This document shows, piece by piece, positions 44,033 to 51,820 of a stretch of 64,000 bases of DNA. Every line of letters starts with the position of its first letter. Position 1 is the stretch's first letter. Origin of the DNA: Micromonospora tarapacensis (GTDB lineage: Bacteria; Actinomycetota; Actinomycetes; Mycobacteriales; Micromonosporaceae); the NCBI RefSeq assembly GCF_019697375.1, contig NZ_JAHCDI010000004.1, positions 4,575,324-4,639,323 on the forward strand, read 5' to 3'. Under the pieces are notes generated by a model, which worked only from the letters and a program-made list of their open reading frames with translations, was not told where the DNA came from and searched no databases. Both the position numbers and the translations under genes were made by a program.

Positions 44033-44269
44033 AAGTGCAGCTCAGCCTGCACGCCGAGGCTGCTGGCGTCGGTGTGGCCCCGGGGCCACATCTTCCCTCC
44101 CACCGCCGTGGTCCTCGGTCACGCCACGGCCCGCGACTGGCACCCATTCCAGGTACGCGGACTTGCCGCCGGGTCCGCCGGTGCGTGGTCGCGTCGCAGT
44201 TCCACCCGCCCGGCCGGAGCTGTCAGAATCGTGTCCAAGGAGCTGGTACGCGCCGGGCGAGGAGAAGGC

Positions 44270-44677
44270 ATGAGCGACTGGAACGACACGATCATCGCCG
44301 AGTTTCGTGCCAACGGTGGGCAGGTGGGCGGTCAGTTCGCTGACGCTCCGCTGCTGCTGTTGCACACGGTCGGTGCCAAGAGCGGCCAGCCCCGCGTGAA
44401 CCCGATGATGTACCAGAAGGTGGACGACGGCTACGCCGTGTTCGCGTCCAAGGCCGGCGCGCCCACCAATCCCGACTGGTACCACAACCTGCTCACTCAT
44501 CCACAGGTCCAAGCCGAGATCGGCACGAACACGGTCGAATTGGTCGCCAGAGTTACCACCGGCGACGAGCGGGAACGGATCTGGAGCGCCCAGAAGGCAG
44601 CGTATCCCGGCTTCGCCGACTACGAGCGGAAGACCAGCCGCCAGATCCCAGTCGTCGTACTGGAACCTGCACCGTAG
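44270..44677 (+). CDS. deazaflavin (F420)-dependent nitroreductase family protein (Ddn/DUF385)
   Basis: A 135-residue split-barrel protein. MSDWNDTIIAEFRANGGQVG, LLLLHTVGAKSGQPRVNPMM, FASKAGAPTNPDWYHNLLTH and YPGFADYERKTSRQIPVVVL are family signatures (the K-SG-x-x-R and N-P-x-W-Y-H-N motifs). Members reduce substrates with F420H2 or act as quinone reductases. GAGGAGAAGG precedes ATG 44270. Confidence 0.9.
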   Translation: MSDWNDTIIAEFRANGGQVGGQFADAPLLLLHTVGAKSGQPRVNPMMYQKVDDGYAVFASKAGAPTNPDWYHNLLTHPQVQAEIGTNTVELVARVTTGDERERIWSAQKAAYPGFADYERKTSRQIPVVVLEPAP

Positions 44678-44793
44678 GCAGAGACGGTCCAACCCCAGCG
44701 CCCACCGACACCGACCGCACCGCTGGTCCGGTTCATCCCGCACCCGGCCGTGAAGCGCTCGCCGACTCCCGGCCCTTGGGTATGGTCCGCCAG

Positions 44794-44988
44794 GTGAACA
44801 CTGCTTCGAGACGTGCGTCCACGATCCGCATCCTCGGTAACCTCGCCCTGACAGCCGGCCTCCTGGTCTCGGCTATCACGCTGGGGAGCGACACCGGGGC
44901 GACCGAGCCGCACGTCCTGGCCGGCCTTCTCGTCGCCATCGGAATCGGGCTGCGCATCGAAGCCGCGGTCAGCGACTCTCGGTCGTGA
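44794..44988 (+). CDS. small hypothetical membrane protein
   Basis: A 64-residue peptide with two hydrophobic stretches: RILGNLALTAGLLVSAITLG and VLAGLLVAIGIGLRIEAAV. Start may be GTG 44794 or an ATG 12-18 bp upstream. No family recognised. It is the last chromosomal gene before the integrated element. Confidence 0.5.
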   Translation: MNTASRRASTIRILGNLALTAGLLVSAITLGSDTGATEPHVLAGLLVAIGIGLRIEAAVSDSRS

Positions 44989-45121
44989 CGCTGAGCCGGA
45001 CCTGCCCACCCTGGCCGATCGATGTCGGCCGCGTCCCGTCAGGGTCCAAGCGATCCACGTCAACAAGATCGATCGGACCCGAAGCCAGAGGTCAACCGGG
45101 GCAAGGCGGTCTACTGTGAGC

Positions 45122-45204
45122 CGTATCCGCAGGCCAGAGGGCGTTCTTGCTGATCTTTGAGGTGCCCCCGGCAGGATTCGAACCTGCGACACACGGTTTA
45201 GGAA
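45122..45204. repeat. attL: left copy of the integration repeat
   Basis: 83 bp, identical to 62570-62652 except C/T at 45146. The tRNA-derived part (45163-45204) is the T arm, variable loop and anticodon arm of tRNA-Arg, and cannot form a full tRNA. The other 41 bp flank the tRNA 3' end. Confidence 0.92.
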
Positions 45205-45684
45205 GGCGACTGAGGCAAGCCACCCACTGTGGCCGCCACCTGCGCGTCCGGTGTCCCCGTCGGCGTTCCAATCCAAGATCATTGCAGGCATTCTGCACGG
45301 CGGGCGCTGCGGACCGCCCGAGGACGGCCGGAGGCCGCCCCGCAGGGCGGGCCGCAAGCGCGCCACCCCTGCCTTGCAAAGATCAAGACTTCTGTCGGCT
45401 AGCGTCGGCCAGGGCCGTTGACCTGCTCGCCGTGTCGGCTCCCGTCGACCTCGGGCAGCGTCCGTCGGCCGGCTTGGCTGTACGGATGGCTGTACTGAGC
45501 TGGGGTCGACCAGCAGCCCTACACCACCCTTCGGACTGAAGCTGTCGACGTCTGGACACCTGGGAGGTCGGCAGTACTGCTTCGCGCGATCGCAGTGTCT
45601 ACCACCTCGATTGCAAGCTCCAAACACGACCGTCAGCAGAAGTGTAGGATCGCGCCCGCTCTATCCGACCGGTAGCCTGGAAGG
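45205..45684. other. left end of the element, non-coding
   Basis: 480 bp with no supported gene; frames here are read-through of tRNA and GC-rich repeats. It holds the left copy of the probable integrase arm site (45273-45300). Promoters of the ABC-3C operon should lie at its right end. Confidence 0.6.
45273..45300 (+). repeat. left copy of a 28-bp repeat, probable integrase/excisionase arm site
   Basis: CCAAGATCATTGCA, 3 variable bases, then ATTCTGCACGG. 26 of 28 bp match 62479-62506 in the same orientation. It starts 69 bp inside attL; the other copy ends 64 bp before attR. Confidence 0.55.
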
Positions 45685-46641
45685 ATGGGGTACCCGTATG
45701 AGGATCTGGACGACAGCCAGTTCGAACGACTGGTAGTGCAGTGCATGCGGATGCTCTTCGGGGAGGGCGTCCAGTCCTTCGCGGCCGGGCCCGACGGAGG
45801 ACGGGATGCGCGGTTCGACGGCACCGCCGCTAGGTTCCCAAGCACGGCCGATCCTTGGACTCGAATCACGATCGGCCAAGCCAAGCACACGAACGCTACC
45901 AACGCGCATTTCAGTGACAGTGACTTCAGCGGGCCTGGTGAAAGCTCGGTGCTATCAGAGGAGATCCCGCGGATTCGGAAACTGGTAGCGGATGACGAGC
46001 TACACAACTATATCTTGTTCAGCAATCGGCGTTTGGGTGGCGTGACAGCCCCGCTCATCACGGACCGACTGGCTCAAGAAACGGGCCTAGATAGAAGCCG
46101 GATATTCCTTGCAGGAGTCGAATATATGGATGACACGCTCCATGCGCATCCGGATATTCTGCGCCGCGCTCGAATCGACCCTATAGACGGCCCGCTCCTC
46201 GTTTCGAGTTATGAGCTGGCCGAGGTCATCCTCGAAATCGCAAAGGGCCTAGAGGCGTCACCGCCGCCTGACGATGCCCCTGTGGTCGACCGCGTCACGT
46301 ACGACGAGAAAAATCGGGTTAACGGGATGACGCCCGAGTTTGCAAAGTTGCTCAGAAGCCGATACCTCCACGAGACGCACAGAATCGGGCGCTTCTTGGC
46401 TGATCCGGCCAACACTGACGCACTACGGCTGTACGAAGGGGCCGTCGAGGAATTTCAGCTCAAGATAGTCGCGAGCCGCAGAGAATACCAGTCATTCGAT
46501 AGGCTCTTCAACTACCTTGTCGACTTCCTCTTCAAGAGAGACGGAGCTCTATCACGAAATCGACGGCTGACTCGCGCGATGATTTTTTACATGTACTGGC
46601 ACTGCGATATTGGGGAAACTCCAGATGCTCAGGCCCAATAA
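45685..46641 (+). CDS. ABC-3C system nuclease component (Mrr-like)
   Basis: A 318-residue protein. The N-terminal half is a PD-(D/E)xK nuclease of Mrr type: DLDDSQFERLVVQCMRMLFG (helix with Glu14), GPDGGRDARFDG (Asp41) and IGQAKHTNAT (Gln65-x-Lys67). The C-terminal third, with SFDRLFNYLVDFLFKRDGAL and TRAMIFYMYWHCDIGE, resembles ABC-three-component C-terminal domains. It should cut DNA of invaders when the downstream ATPase signals. Codon use is lower in GC than the host. It overlaps the middle component by 17 bp. Confidence 0.8.
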   Translation: MGYPYEDLDDSQFERLVVQCMRMLFGEGVQSFAAGPDGGRDARFDGTAARFPSTADPWTRITIGQAKHTNATNAHFSDSDFSGPGESSVLSEEIPRIRKLVADDELHNYILFSNRRLGGVTAPLITDRLAQETGLDRSRIFLAGVEYMDDTLHAHPDILRRARIDPIDGPLLVSSYELAEVILEIAKGLEASPPPDDAPVVDRVTYDEKNRVNGMTPEFAKLLRSRYLHETHRIGRFLADPANTDALRLYEGAVEEFQLKIVASRREYQSFDRLFNYLVDFLFKRDGALSRNRRLTRAMIFYMYWHCDIGETPDAQAQ

Positions 46642-46861
46642 GCATTCCCACCCGGATCAAACGGTCTTAGCCGCCTCGACGGTTCTGCTTGCCGAGTTGA
46701 GACGAAAGCGGGCAGTGCCTTATGGTGACCTAAAAGCGGTTCTAGATAAAGCGTCTCATGGCTCCGACTTCCTCTTCACTCCCGCAATAAACTTGCTGTA
46801 CCTGCTCGGCTTGGTGGAGTATCGTGCCACGGCCGACCTTTTCGAGTATGCGGGGCAATAA
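46625..46861 (+). CDS. ABC-3C system middle component (MC6-like)
   Basis: A 78-residue protein. MLRPNKHSHPDQTVLAASTV, VPYGDLKAVLDKASHG and FTPAINLLYLLGLVEY are typical of the winged-helix middle component of ABC-3C systems. ATG 46625 (GGGGAA 10 bp before) is preferred over a TTG at 46610. The stop shares its A with the next ATG (TAATG). A TTA leucine codon is at 46667. It presumably links nuclease and ATPase. Confidence 0.8.
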   Translation: MLRPNKHSHPDQTVLAASTVLLAELRRKRAVPYGDLKAVLDKASHGSDFLFTPAINLLYLLGLVEYRATADLFEYAGQ

Positions 46862-48657
46862 TGAAGCTTAAGAGGCTCTATTCGAACAGGCCGGAGATTT
46901 TTGGACCAGTAACGTTCAATGAAGGCCTCTCTGCTGTGCTGGCCGAAATTCGCGTTCCAGCAAACAGACTTCTGGACACGCACAATCTTGGTAAGTCTAC
47001 GCTCGCAGAGCTGATTGACTACTGCCTGCTAAAGGGGAAGAGTAACAGCTTCTTCCTTTTCAAGCATGGGTCCCTCTTCGCAGCGTTCACCTTCTACCTT
47101 GAGATTGAGTTGCCCGATGGGGAATACTTAACCATCGGGCGTCCGGTCGATCCAGGATCCAAGATTTACTTTAAGCGGAGTGAATCCTCGATCGAGGACA
47201 TAACGGCGCTGGATGTCCCGGACTGGGATCATCTTGCACTGCCGTTCGATCGCGCCAAGAGGCTACTCGACGGCATGCTGGCTATTGATCCGCTCCGCCC
47301 CTGGGGTTTCCGGAAGGTAGTCGGATATCTGATTAGGTCACAGCGAGACTACCTAGACGTTTTCCAACTGGGCAAGTTCTCCGGCAAGCACCAGGACTGG
47401 AAGCCCTTCGTAGCGCAGCTAATTGGGATGGAGTCCGGCCCAGTCGTTGAGCTTTACCAGAAGAAGGAAGAGCTTAATGCAACTACAGCCGATCTCGCCA
47501 CCCTGACCCGCGAGTGGAGTGGTGAGGATGTCGACCCCTCCGTGCTCGACGGCTTGATTTCTGTCAAGAGACGCGACATCGACGCAAAGACGGCCACTCT
47601 TTCCTCCTTCAACTTCCAAGAGGAGGACACCCGCGCAACCTCGGAACTAATCGACCAAACCGAGTCGCAGATTACTGCCTTGAATGAGGAAAGTTATCGA
47701 CTCAACCAACTCATACAGCGCATTGCCGAGTCGCTAGACGAAGAGCAAGTACTCTTCCGGCCAAAGGATGCCGAGGATCTGTTCCGTCAAGCTGGGGTCT
47801 TCCTTGGCGATCAGATTAAGAGAGAGTATGAGCAGCTTCTCGCTTTCAACCGGGCGATCACGGAGGAGCGCCGGGAGGCACTTCAGGAGCAGCTAGCCGA
47901 GAGCCAAGCGAGGCTCGTAGAGATCCGTAAGGAGCTTGAAACGCTTAACCTGAGGCGCGCCCAGTCTCTTGAATTCCTCAGGAATTCCGACTCGCTTGAC
48001 AAATACAAAAGCCTTTCGGTTGAACTGGCAGACCTTCAAGGTGAATTGGGCTTCCTCGAAGCTAAGCGAACCGCAGCGGCGAGACTGACGGACCTGCGGC
48101 GTCAGCAGAGAACTTTGGCTGAGGAGTTCGGCCATCTTGAAACTGCCGTCGAAACTCAGATCCAGGAGATTAGCCGGGACGAAGAAAGCCGATTCGGGCG
48201 ACTGCGCCGGTACTTCACGGAAATCATCTATGAGGTCCTGGGGCAGAACGCGATCATTGCGATTAAGTTGAACAGTCAGGGAGGACTCGACTTCACGGCT
48301 GAGTTCATAGGAAGTGCCGGAACGGCAACGAGTGGCGACCGCGGAACCTCATATAAGAAACTTCTCTGCATCGCCTTCGACCTCGCATTCCTTCGCACAT
48401 ACCTAGATGTGCCATTCCCTCGCTTTGTTTACCACGATGGCGCATTGGAACAGCTGGAGCCCCGTAAGCGAGAGAAACTGATCGGCGTTTTTAGGAAGTA
48501 TGCAGGCTTCGGACTCCAGCCAATTATCTCACTTCTCGACAGCGACCTTCCTCTGCCCATCGGTTCCGGCCCTCAGACGCTCTCACCTGAAGACGTCGTG
48601 ATCACGCTTCATGACGAGGGCCAGAATGGGCGCCTGTTCAAGATGCCGACTTGGTAG
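46861..48657 (+). CDS. ABC-3C system ATPase, DUF2326 (Rad50-like)
   Basis: A 598-residue SMC/Rad50-like protein. VTFNEGLSAVLAEIRVPANR is followed by a degenerate P-loop DTHNLGKSTLAELIDY (residues 39-54), as in DUF2326. Long coiled coils fill residues about 190-440 (SQITALNEESYRLNQLIQRI, LEFLRNSDSLDKYKSLSVEL). The C-terminal ATPase half has DVPFPRFVYHDGALEQLEPR. It should sense or hold foreign DNA and activate the nuclease. TAATG coupling to the middle component. Lower GC than the host with TTA codons. Confidence 0.85.
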   Translation: MKLKRLYSNRPEIFGPVTFNEGLSAVLAEIRVPANRLLDTHNLGKSTLAELIDYCLLKGKSNSFFLFKHGSLFAAFTFYLEIELPDGEYLTIGRPVDPGSKIYFKRSESSIEDITALDVPDWDHLALPFDRAKRLLDGMLAIDPLRPWGFRKVVGYLIRSQRDYLDVFQLGKFSGKHQDWKPFVAQLIGMESGPVVELYQKKEELNATTADLATLTREWSGEDVDPSVLDGLISVKRRDIDAKTATLSSFNFQEEDTRATSELIDQTESQITALNEESYRLNQLIQRIAESLDEEQVLFRPKDAEDLFRQAGVFLGDQIKREYEQLLAFNRAITEERREALQEQLAESQARLVEIRKELETLNLRRAQSLEFLRNSDSLDKYKSLSVELADLQGELGFLEAKRTAAARLTDLRRQQRTLAEEFGHLETAVETQIQEISRDEESRFGRLRRYFTEIIYEVLGQNAIIAIKLNSQGGLDFTAEFIGSAGTATSGDRGTSYKKLLCIAFDLAFLRTYLDVPFPRFVYHDGALEQLEPRKREKLIGVFRKYAGFGLQPIISLLDSDLPLPIGSGPQTLSPEDVVITLHDEGQNGRLFKMPTW

Positions 48658-48735
48658 TTCATCGCTCGGCCACGGCCGACTGTTCACTCGCAGCTCATTC
48701 TCGCCATCCCGTCTGCCGCCGACCCACACTCCGTG

Positions 48736-48813
48736 GAGCAGACCAGGGCCAGGGTGACAAGGTGGAGCGCCCTACCGGACGTACGACCTTGTCACCCTGG
48801 CCCTGGTCTGCTC
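48736..48813. repeat. perfect 28-bp inverted repeat
   Basis: Left arm 48736-48763 begins GAGCAGACCAGGGCCAGG; right arm 48786-48813 is its exact complement; the 22-nt centre is GC-rich. No T tract follows. It starts 78 bp after the ATPase stop, so it may be the ABC-3C terminator, a structured RNA, or a protein-binding site. Confidence 0.8.
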
Positions 48814-49173
48814 GGCTTGCCTGGGTCGGTGGCTGGCGGGATGGCATTCCACCCCCACCACCCACAACCTGGACCATTCGGCAACTCCATCCCGGAGTCG
48901 TCTGGCCCCCGCCGGAGGCAGCTCTAACCGACCCCGACCTAACCTCCACCCCTTCGCTCACCCTCACCCCTTCCCCACCTGGACCTGAGAGCGCCGACGG
49001 ATTCCGTTCGGCAACTCGCGCTGGCTCACCACGGAACCGGTCCGCGGCGAAACGTCACGAGGCATGAAGAGAAGGTAGGGATACGTTGTCGTCCTGGTCC
49101 CTGTCGACCTATGGGACTCGTCACCGGGTCACCTTGCTGACCCAGGCTGACGCGCGGGGCGGGGCGTGGGGTT

Positions 49174-49252
49174 CGGGCCGGCTGATTTTCCGCCCCGGCG
49201 CCCTTGCGCCGGGGCGGCGGCTCCGTAGGAGCCGTTTGCCGCGCCCCGGCCC
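49174..49252. repeat. nested and tandem GC hairpins
   Basis: CGCCCCGGCGC-ccTT-GCGCCGGGGCG (49191-49216) is followed directly by CGGCTCC-gta-GGAGCCG (49218-49234). CGGGCCGG (49174-49181) pairs with CCGGCCCG (49245-49252) around both. The whole can fold as one three-way structure. Confidence 0.65.
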
Positions 49253-49397
49253 GCGCCGCGCGGAGCGCCTTGATCCTAAAGAGAGTGTTTCGGCAGCTGC
49301 CTGTCGAAGAGCGCTGTCGAAGAGGGAGCTGGGCGGAACTGAAGGCCCGGCGTACCTGACGGCCCTGCGAGCGACGCCTGCTCGTACGCAGCCTTAG

Positions 49398-49817
49398 GCC
49401 ATCGCGGTGGAGGGCGTCTCGCGTCTTCTGCGTCTACACGCCAACGACCGTCGAATACTTACACCGGTCGCCATCCAGTTCTTGACGGCCAACCAAACCC
49501 AAGGCGCTAGAGGGTGTTTGCCAGCATAAGTCCGTGTAAGCATATGGCGAAACCTGCTGTGTAGTGAGCCTCTCCCCTCGTCGCACTCTTCTTGGTTCTC
49601 GCCAAGTCGCTGTCACTGAGCGAAGGAGCGCCCGGGTAGCGTTGGATGGTAGGGTGCCAGGCGGCTCGGCCACTTGCTCAGGTACATCGCTTGAGTGGCA
49701 GTAGTAACATGCCGTATTGGTCCGCCCATGCGGTTTGCCTCGGATTAATTTCCGAGGCAATGCTCGCATCCGGAGTGCTGCGGGTGAAGTTTATTTTATG
49801 GTCAGGCAAGGAGACTA
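49398..49817 (+). ncRNA. structured leader of the SLATT-RT genes, possible ncRNA
   Basis: About 420 bp without a gene precede the SLATT gene. A strong hairpin TTGCCTCGGA-ttaatt-TCCGAGGCAA spans 49735-49760, and GCCACT...AGTGGC (49668-49699 region) pairs across a short loop. Some defence reverse transcriptases (DRT2, DRT9, retrons) copy a non-coding RNA encoded just upstream. That such an RNA exists here is only an inference. Confidence 0.35.
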
Positions 49818-50441
49818 GTGGCCGAGTCGCTACCTGACGCTCTCTCTCCGATGTTGGAGCGTCTAGAAAAAAGAAGCTACATGACATATCTGTGCCGACT
49901 GAACGCTTCTCGTCGCCTCAGCCACGCAAATACTGCGTGGAATCTCGCTCTAGTTGCTTTATCAACATCGACGGCCATCGCGTCTGTCGGACTTCTTACG
50001 AAGCAGGATATGTACGGTGCTGGCGGGGACGCCCTCATGGTTGCCCTATCCATACTTTCGTTGGTAGCTTCGCTGGTTGTCTCGGGTGCCGGTTATGGAA
50101 CTAGGGCGCGGGCAATGGAGGAGAACTACAAGAGGATTCAGCAGATCTCTGTTGCGGCCGAAAACCTCAAGGAGTACGCAGGACCGAACCGGCAAGAAAA
50201 ATGTGAAAAATTGCTGTGGGAGTATGAGGTCGCAGTCGCCTCATCCGAGAACCACACCAGCCGCGACTTTTATAGGGTTCGATGGGGAAATCAGGGCAAA
50301 GGAAGCAGCAAGTCGCAGCTGCTTCGTGATCTCGCCGTTTCTGTTGCGTATTCGTCGGTGGCCGCGCTTCCATACGCCAGCTTAGCGGTGCCAATTTTGA
50401 TATTGATACCATTTGCCAACTGGTTCTTCAATGGCATCTAG
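49818..50441 (+). CDS. SLATT domain membrane protein (RT-associated)
   Basis: A 207-residue protein. The first helical region (MLERLEKRSYMTYLCRLNAS) leads to two membrane helices, NLALVALSTSTAIASVGLL and DALMVALSILSLVASLVVSG. A long charged helix with RARAMEENYKRIQQISVAAE follows, and a final hydrophobic segment ASLAVPILILIPFANWFF ends it. This is the SLATT layout; SLATT proteins are proposed pore-forming effectors linked to nucleotide or RT sensors. GTG 49818 has AAGGAGA at good spacing. Its end overlaps the RT start by 11 bp. A TTA codon lies in VALSTS. Confidence 0.75.
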   Translation: MAESLPDALSPMLERLEKRSYMTYLCRLNASRRLSHANTAWNLALVALSTSTAIASVGLLTKQDMYGAGGDALMVALSILSLVASLVVSGAGYGTRARAMEENYKRIQQISVAAENLKEYAGPNRQEKCEKLLWEYEVAVASSENHTSRDFYRVRWGNQGKGSSKSQLLRDLAVSVAYSSVAALPYASLAVPILILIPFANWFFNGI

Positions 50442-51768
50442 GGCAGCTTCTAAAATTTTTAGGTCGGTGACCGCCCCGTCTAACCTGGTGCGCACCTACC
50501 GGGAACATGTGCATGGAAAGAGGGCTCGCGGCCGTGATGGCGTGAGTCCGGATGCACTGAACGGTGAGATTAGAGTAGTCGCCTCCTTAATCTCCCAAAA
50601 AATGAGGGCAGGAAAATACCGATTCAGCGCCTACCGAGAGTTTCTTCAACTCAAGGGGGCGGGGCGGCCACCCCGCGTGTTGTCAGTCCCAACAGCACGG
50701 GATCGGATTGCGCTTCGCGCCCTGGCGAATTGCCTTGGCGAATTATTTCCTCAGACTCGGGGCACGCTCCCGCAAAAGCGCGTACATCAAATATCCGAAG
50801 CGCTTAAAGTTGGCGGCTTCGATTCTTACATAAAAATGGACGTTGAGGACTTCTACCCATCCATCCGTCACGATTTGATAGAGGAAGGGCTGCGAACTAG
50901 AGTTCGCAAGAACGAGATCATTGAAGCCGTTCTAGGTGCGGTGAAGACATCAACAGTCCCTGTGAACCGCAGAAGTCGGACTCCGAATGCACGGGGCGTA
51001 CCGCAAGGGCTTGCTATATCGAATTGCCTAGCCGAACTCGTCATGCAAAGGATCGACAGCCAGCTTGCGGACGAGGACTGCTTCTACGTTCGCTACGTGG
51101 ATGACATTTTGATATTGTGCGACCATATAGACGTCGATCGGATAAGCAAGCTAGCGGTGACACTCTTTGGGGAGATTGGCCTAAGGGTTCACGAGGTATC
51201 GGGCGTGGGAGGCAAGTCGAGCAGTGGGGATATCTCGGCTGGCTTCAGCTACCTCGGGTACACGTTCAATCCGTTGACCATATCCGTCCGCGACCAGAGT
51301 GTTCGAAACGTCGAAAATTCAATAGCACGAGTTTTTACTCGCTATAAGTATGAAAGGAATATTCGCCTGCTTGAGAGCCGCATCAACACATTGATTACCG
51401 GCTGCATCTACGGTGGCAACCCGTATGGCTGGCTACATTACTTCCGACAAATGAATGATCTTACGCTTCTAAAGCGCTTAGACGTCTTCGTCGGCGAAAT
51501 GAAAAGGAGATCTAAAGTGCCGGCCGGGTTCGCGACGAAGAGTTTCGTGCGCGCCCATTGGGCAATTACCCACCCGTGCGGCAAGGACAGGAATTACATC
51601 CCCAACTATGATGTGATGGACATTGGCAAGATGAGGGACGTCCTGGCAGCACATTTAGGCGAAGAGGAGGTTGCGAAGATCCCCGATAGCGGAATAGGAA
51701 TTGCGTTCAGACGCTTGATGGGAAAGCTCACGGTAGAGCTTGAAAAAGACATCGGACACCTTTCTTGA
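50431..51768 (+). CDS. reverse transcriptase of the defence (UG/Abi-like) group, SLATT-coupled
   Basis: A 445-residue RT. Motif A is YIKMDVEDFYPSIRHDLI (Asp137), motif B ARGVPQGLAISNCLAELV, motif C FYVRYVDDILIL (YVDD, Asp224-Asp225), and motif D/E region GFSYLGYTFNPLTI. The C-terminal 130 residues (NRLYGG-type thumb region with NPYGWLHYFRQMNDLT) carry no nuclease or integrase. No group II maturase X or HNH domain is present, so it is not an intron RT. Gene overlap with SLATT shows a two-gene system. Several TTA codons (50587, 51475 region, 51655). ATG 50431 is preferred over a TTG at 50413. Confidence 0.88.
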   Translation: MASRAASKIFRSVTAPSNLVRTYREHVHGKRARGRDGVSPDALNGEIRVVASLISQKMRAGKYRFSAYREFLQLKGAGRPPRVLSVPTARDRIALRALANCLGELFPQTRGTLPQKRVHQISEALKVGGFDSYIKMDVEDFYPSIRHDLIEEGLRTRVRKNEIIEAVLGAVKTSTVPVNRRSRTPNARGVPQGLAISNCLAELVMQRIDSQLADEDCFYVRYVDDILILCDHIDVDRISKLAVTLFGEIGLRVHEVSGVGGKSSSGDISAGFSYLGYTFNPLTISVRDQSVRNVENSIARVFTRYKYERNIRLLESRINTLITGCIYGGNPYGWLHYFRQMNDLTLLKRLDVFVGEMKRRSKVPAGFATKSFVRAHWAITHPCGKDRNYIPNYDVMDIGKMRDVLAAHLGEEEVAKIPDSGIGIAFRRLMGKLTVELEKDIGHLS

Positions 51769-51820
51769 GCTGGAGAGCTTGACGCATCACGTTCAGGGCC
51801 GATTAAGCGTTTGCGCAGTT

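Larger units (their letters stand above)
48658..49817. other. 1.16 kb non-coding stretch between the two cargo modules
   Basis: No frame here has convincing codon bias or a ribosome site; the frame at 49086-49397 is rich in Arg/Pro and overlaps hairpins. It holds the 28-bp inverted repeat (48736-48813), a cluster of GC hairpins (49174-49252) and the structured leader of the SLATT-RT genes (49398-49817). Confidence 0.65.

Noticed and set aside
44620..45627. Long minus-strand frame across attL
   Set aside because: Its peptide contains the familiar CVAGSNPAGGT read-through of a tRNA; it overlaps a real gene and non-coding DNA.
49086..49397. 103-codon frame in the gap between cargo systems
   Set aside because: Arg/Pro-rich, overlaps strong hairpins, no ribosome site, no resemblance to a protein.
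50431..51768. RT as a group II intron maturase, suggested by the intron at the window's end
   Set aside because: No maturase X or HNH part, no domain V near the gene, and the gene overlaps SLATT; the intron at 63.8 kb is a separate element.
50431..51768. Retron
   Set aside because: No msr-msd with a-repeats could be identified next to the RT; the leader hairpin alone is not enough.
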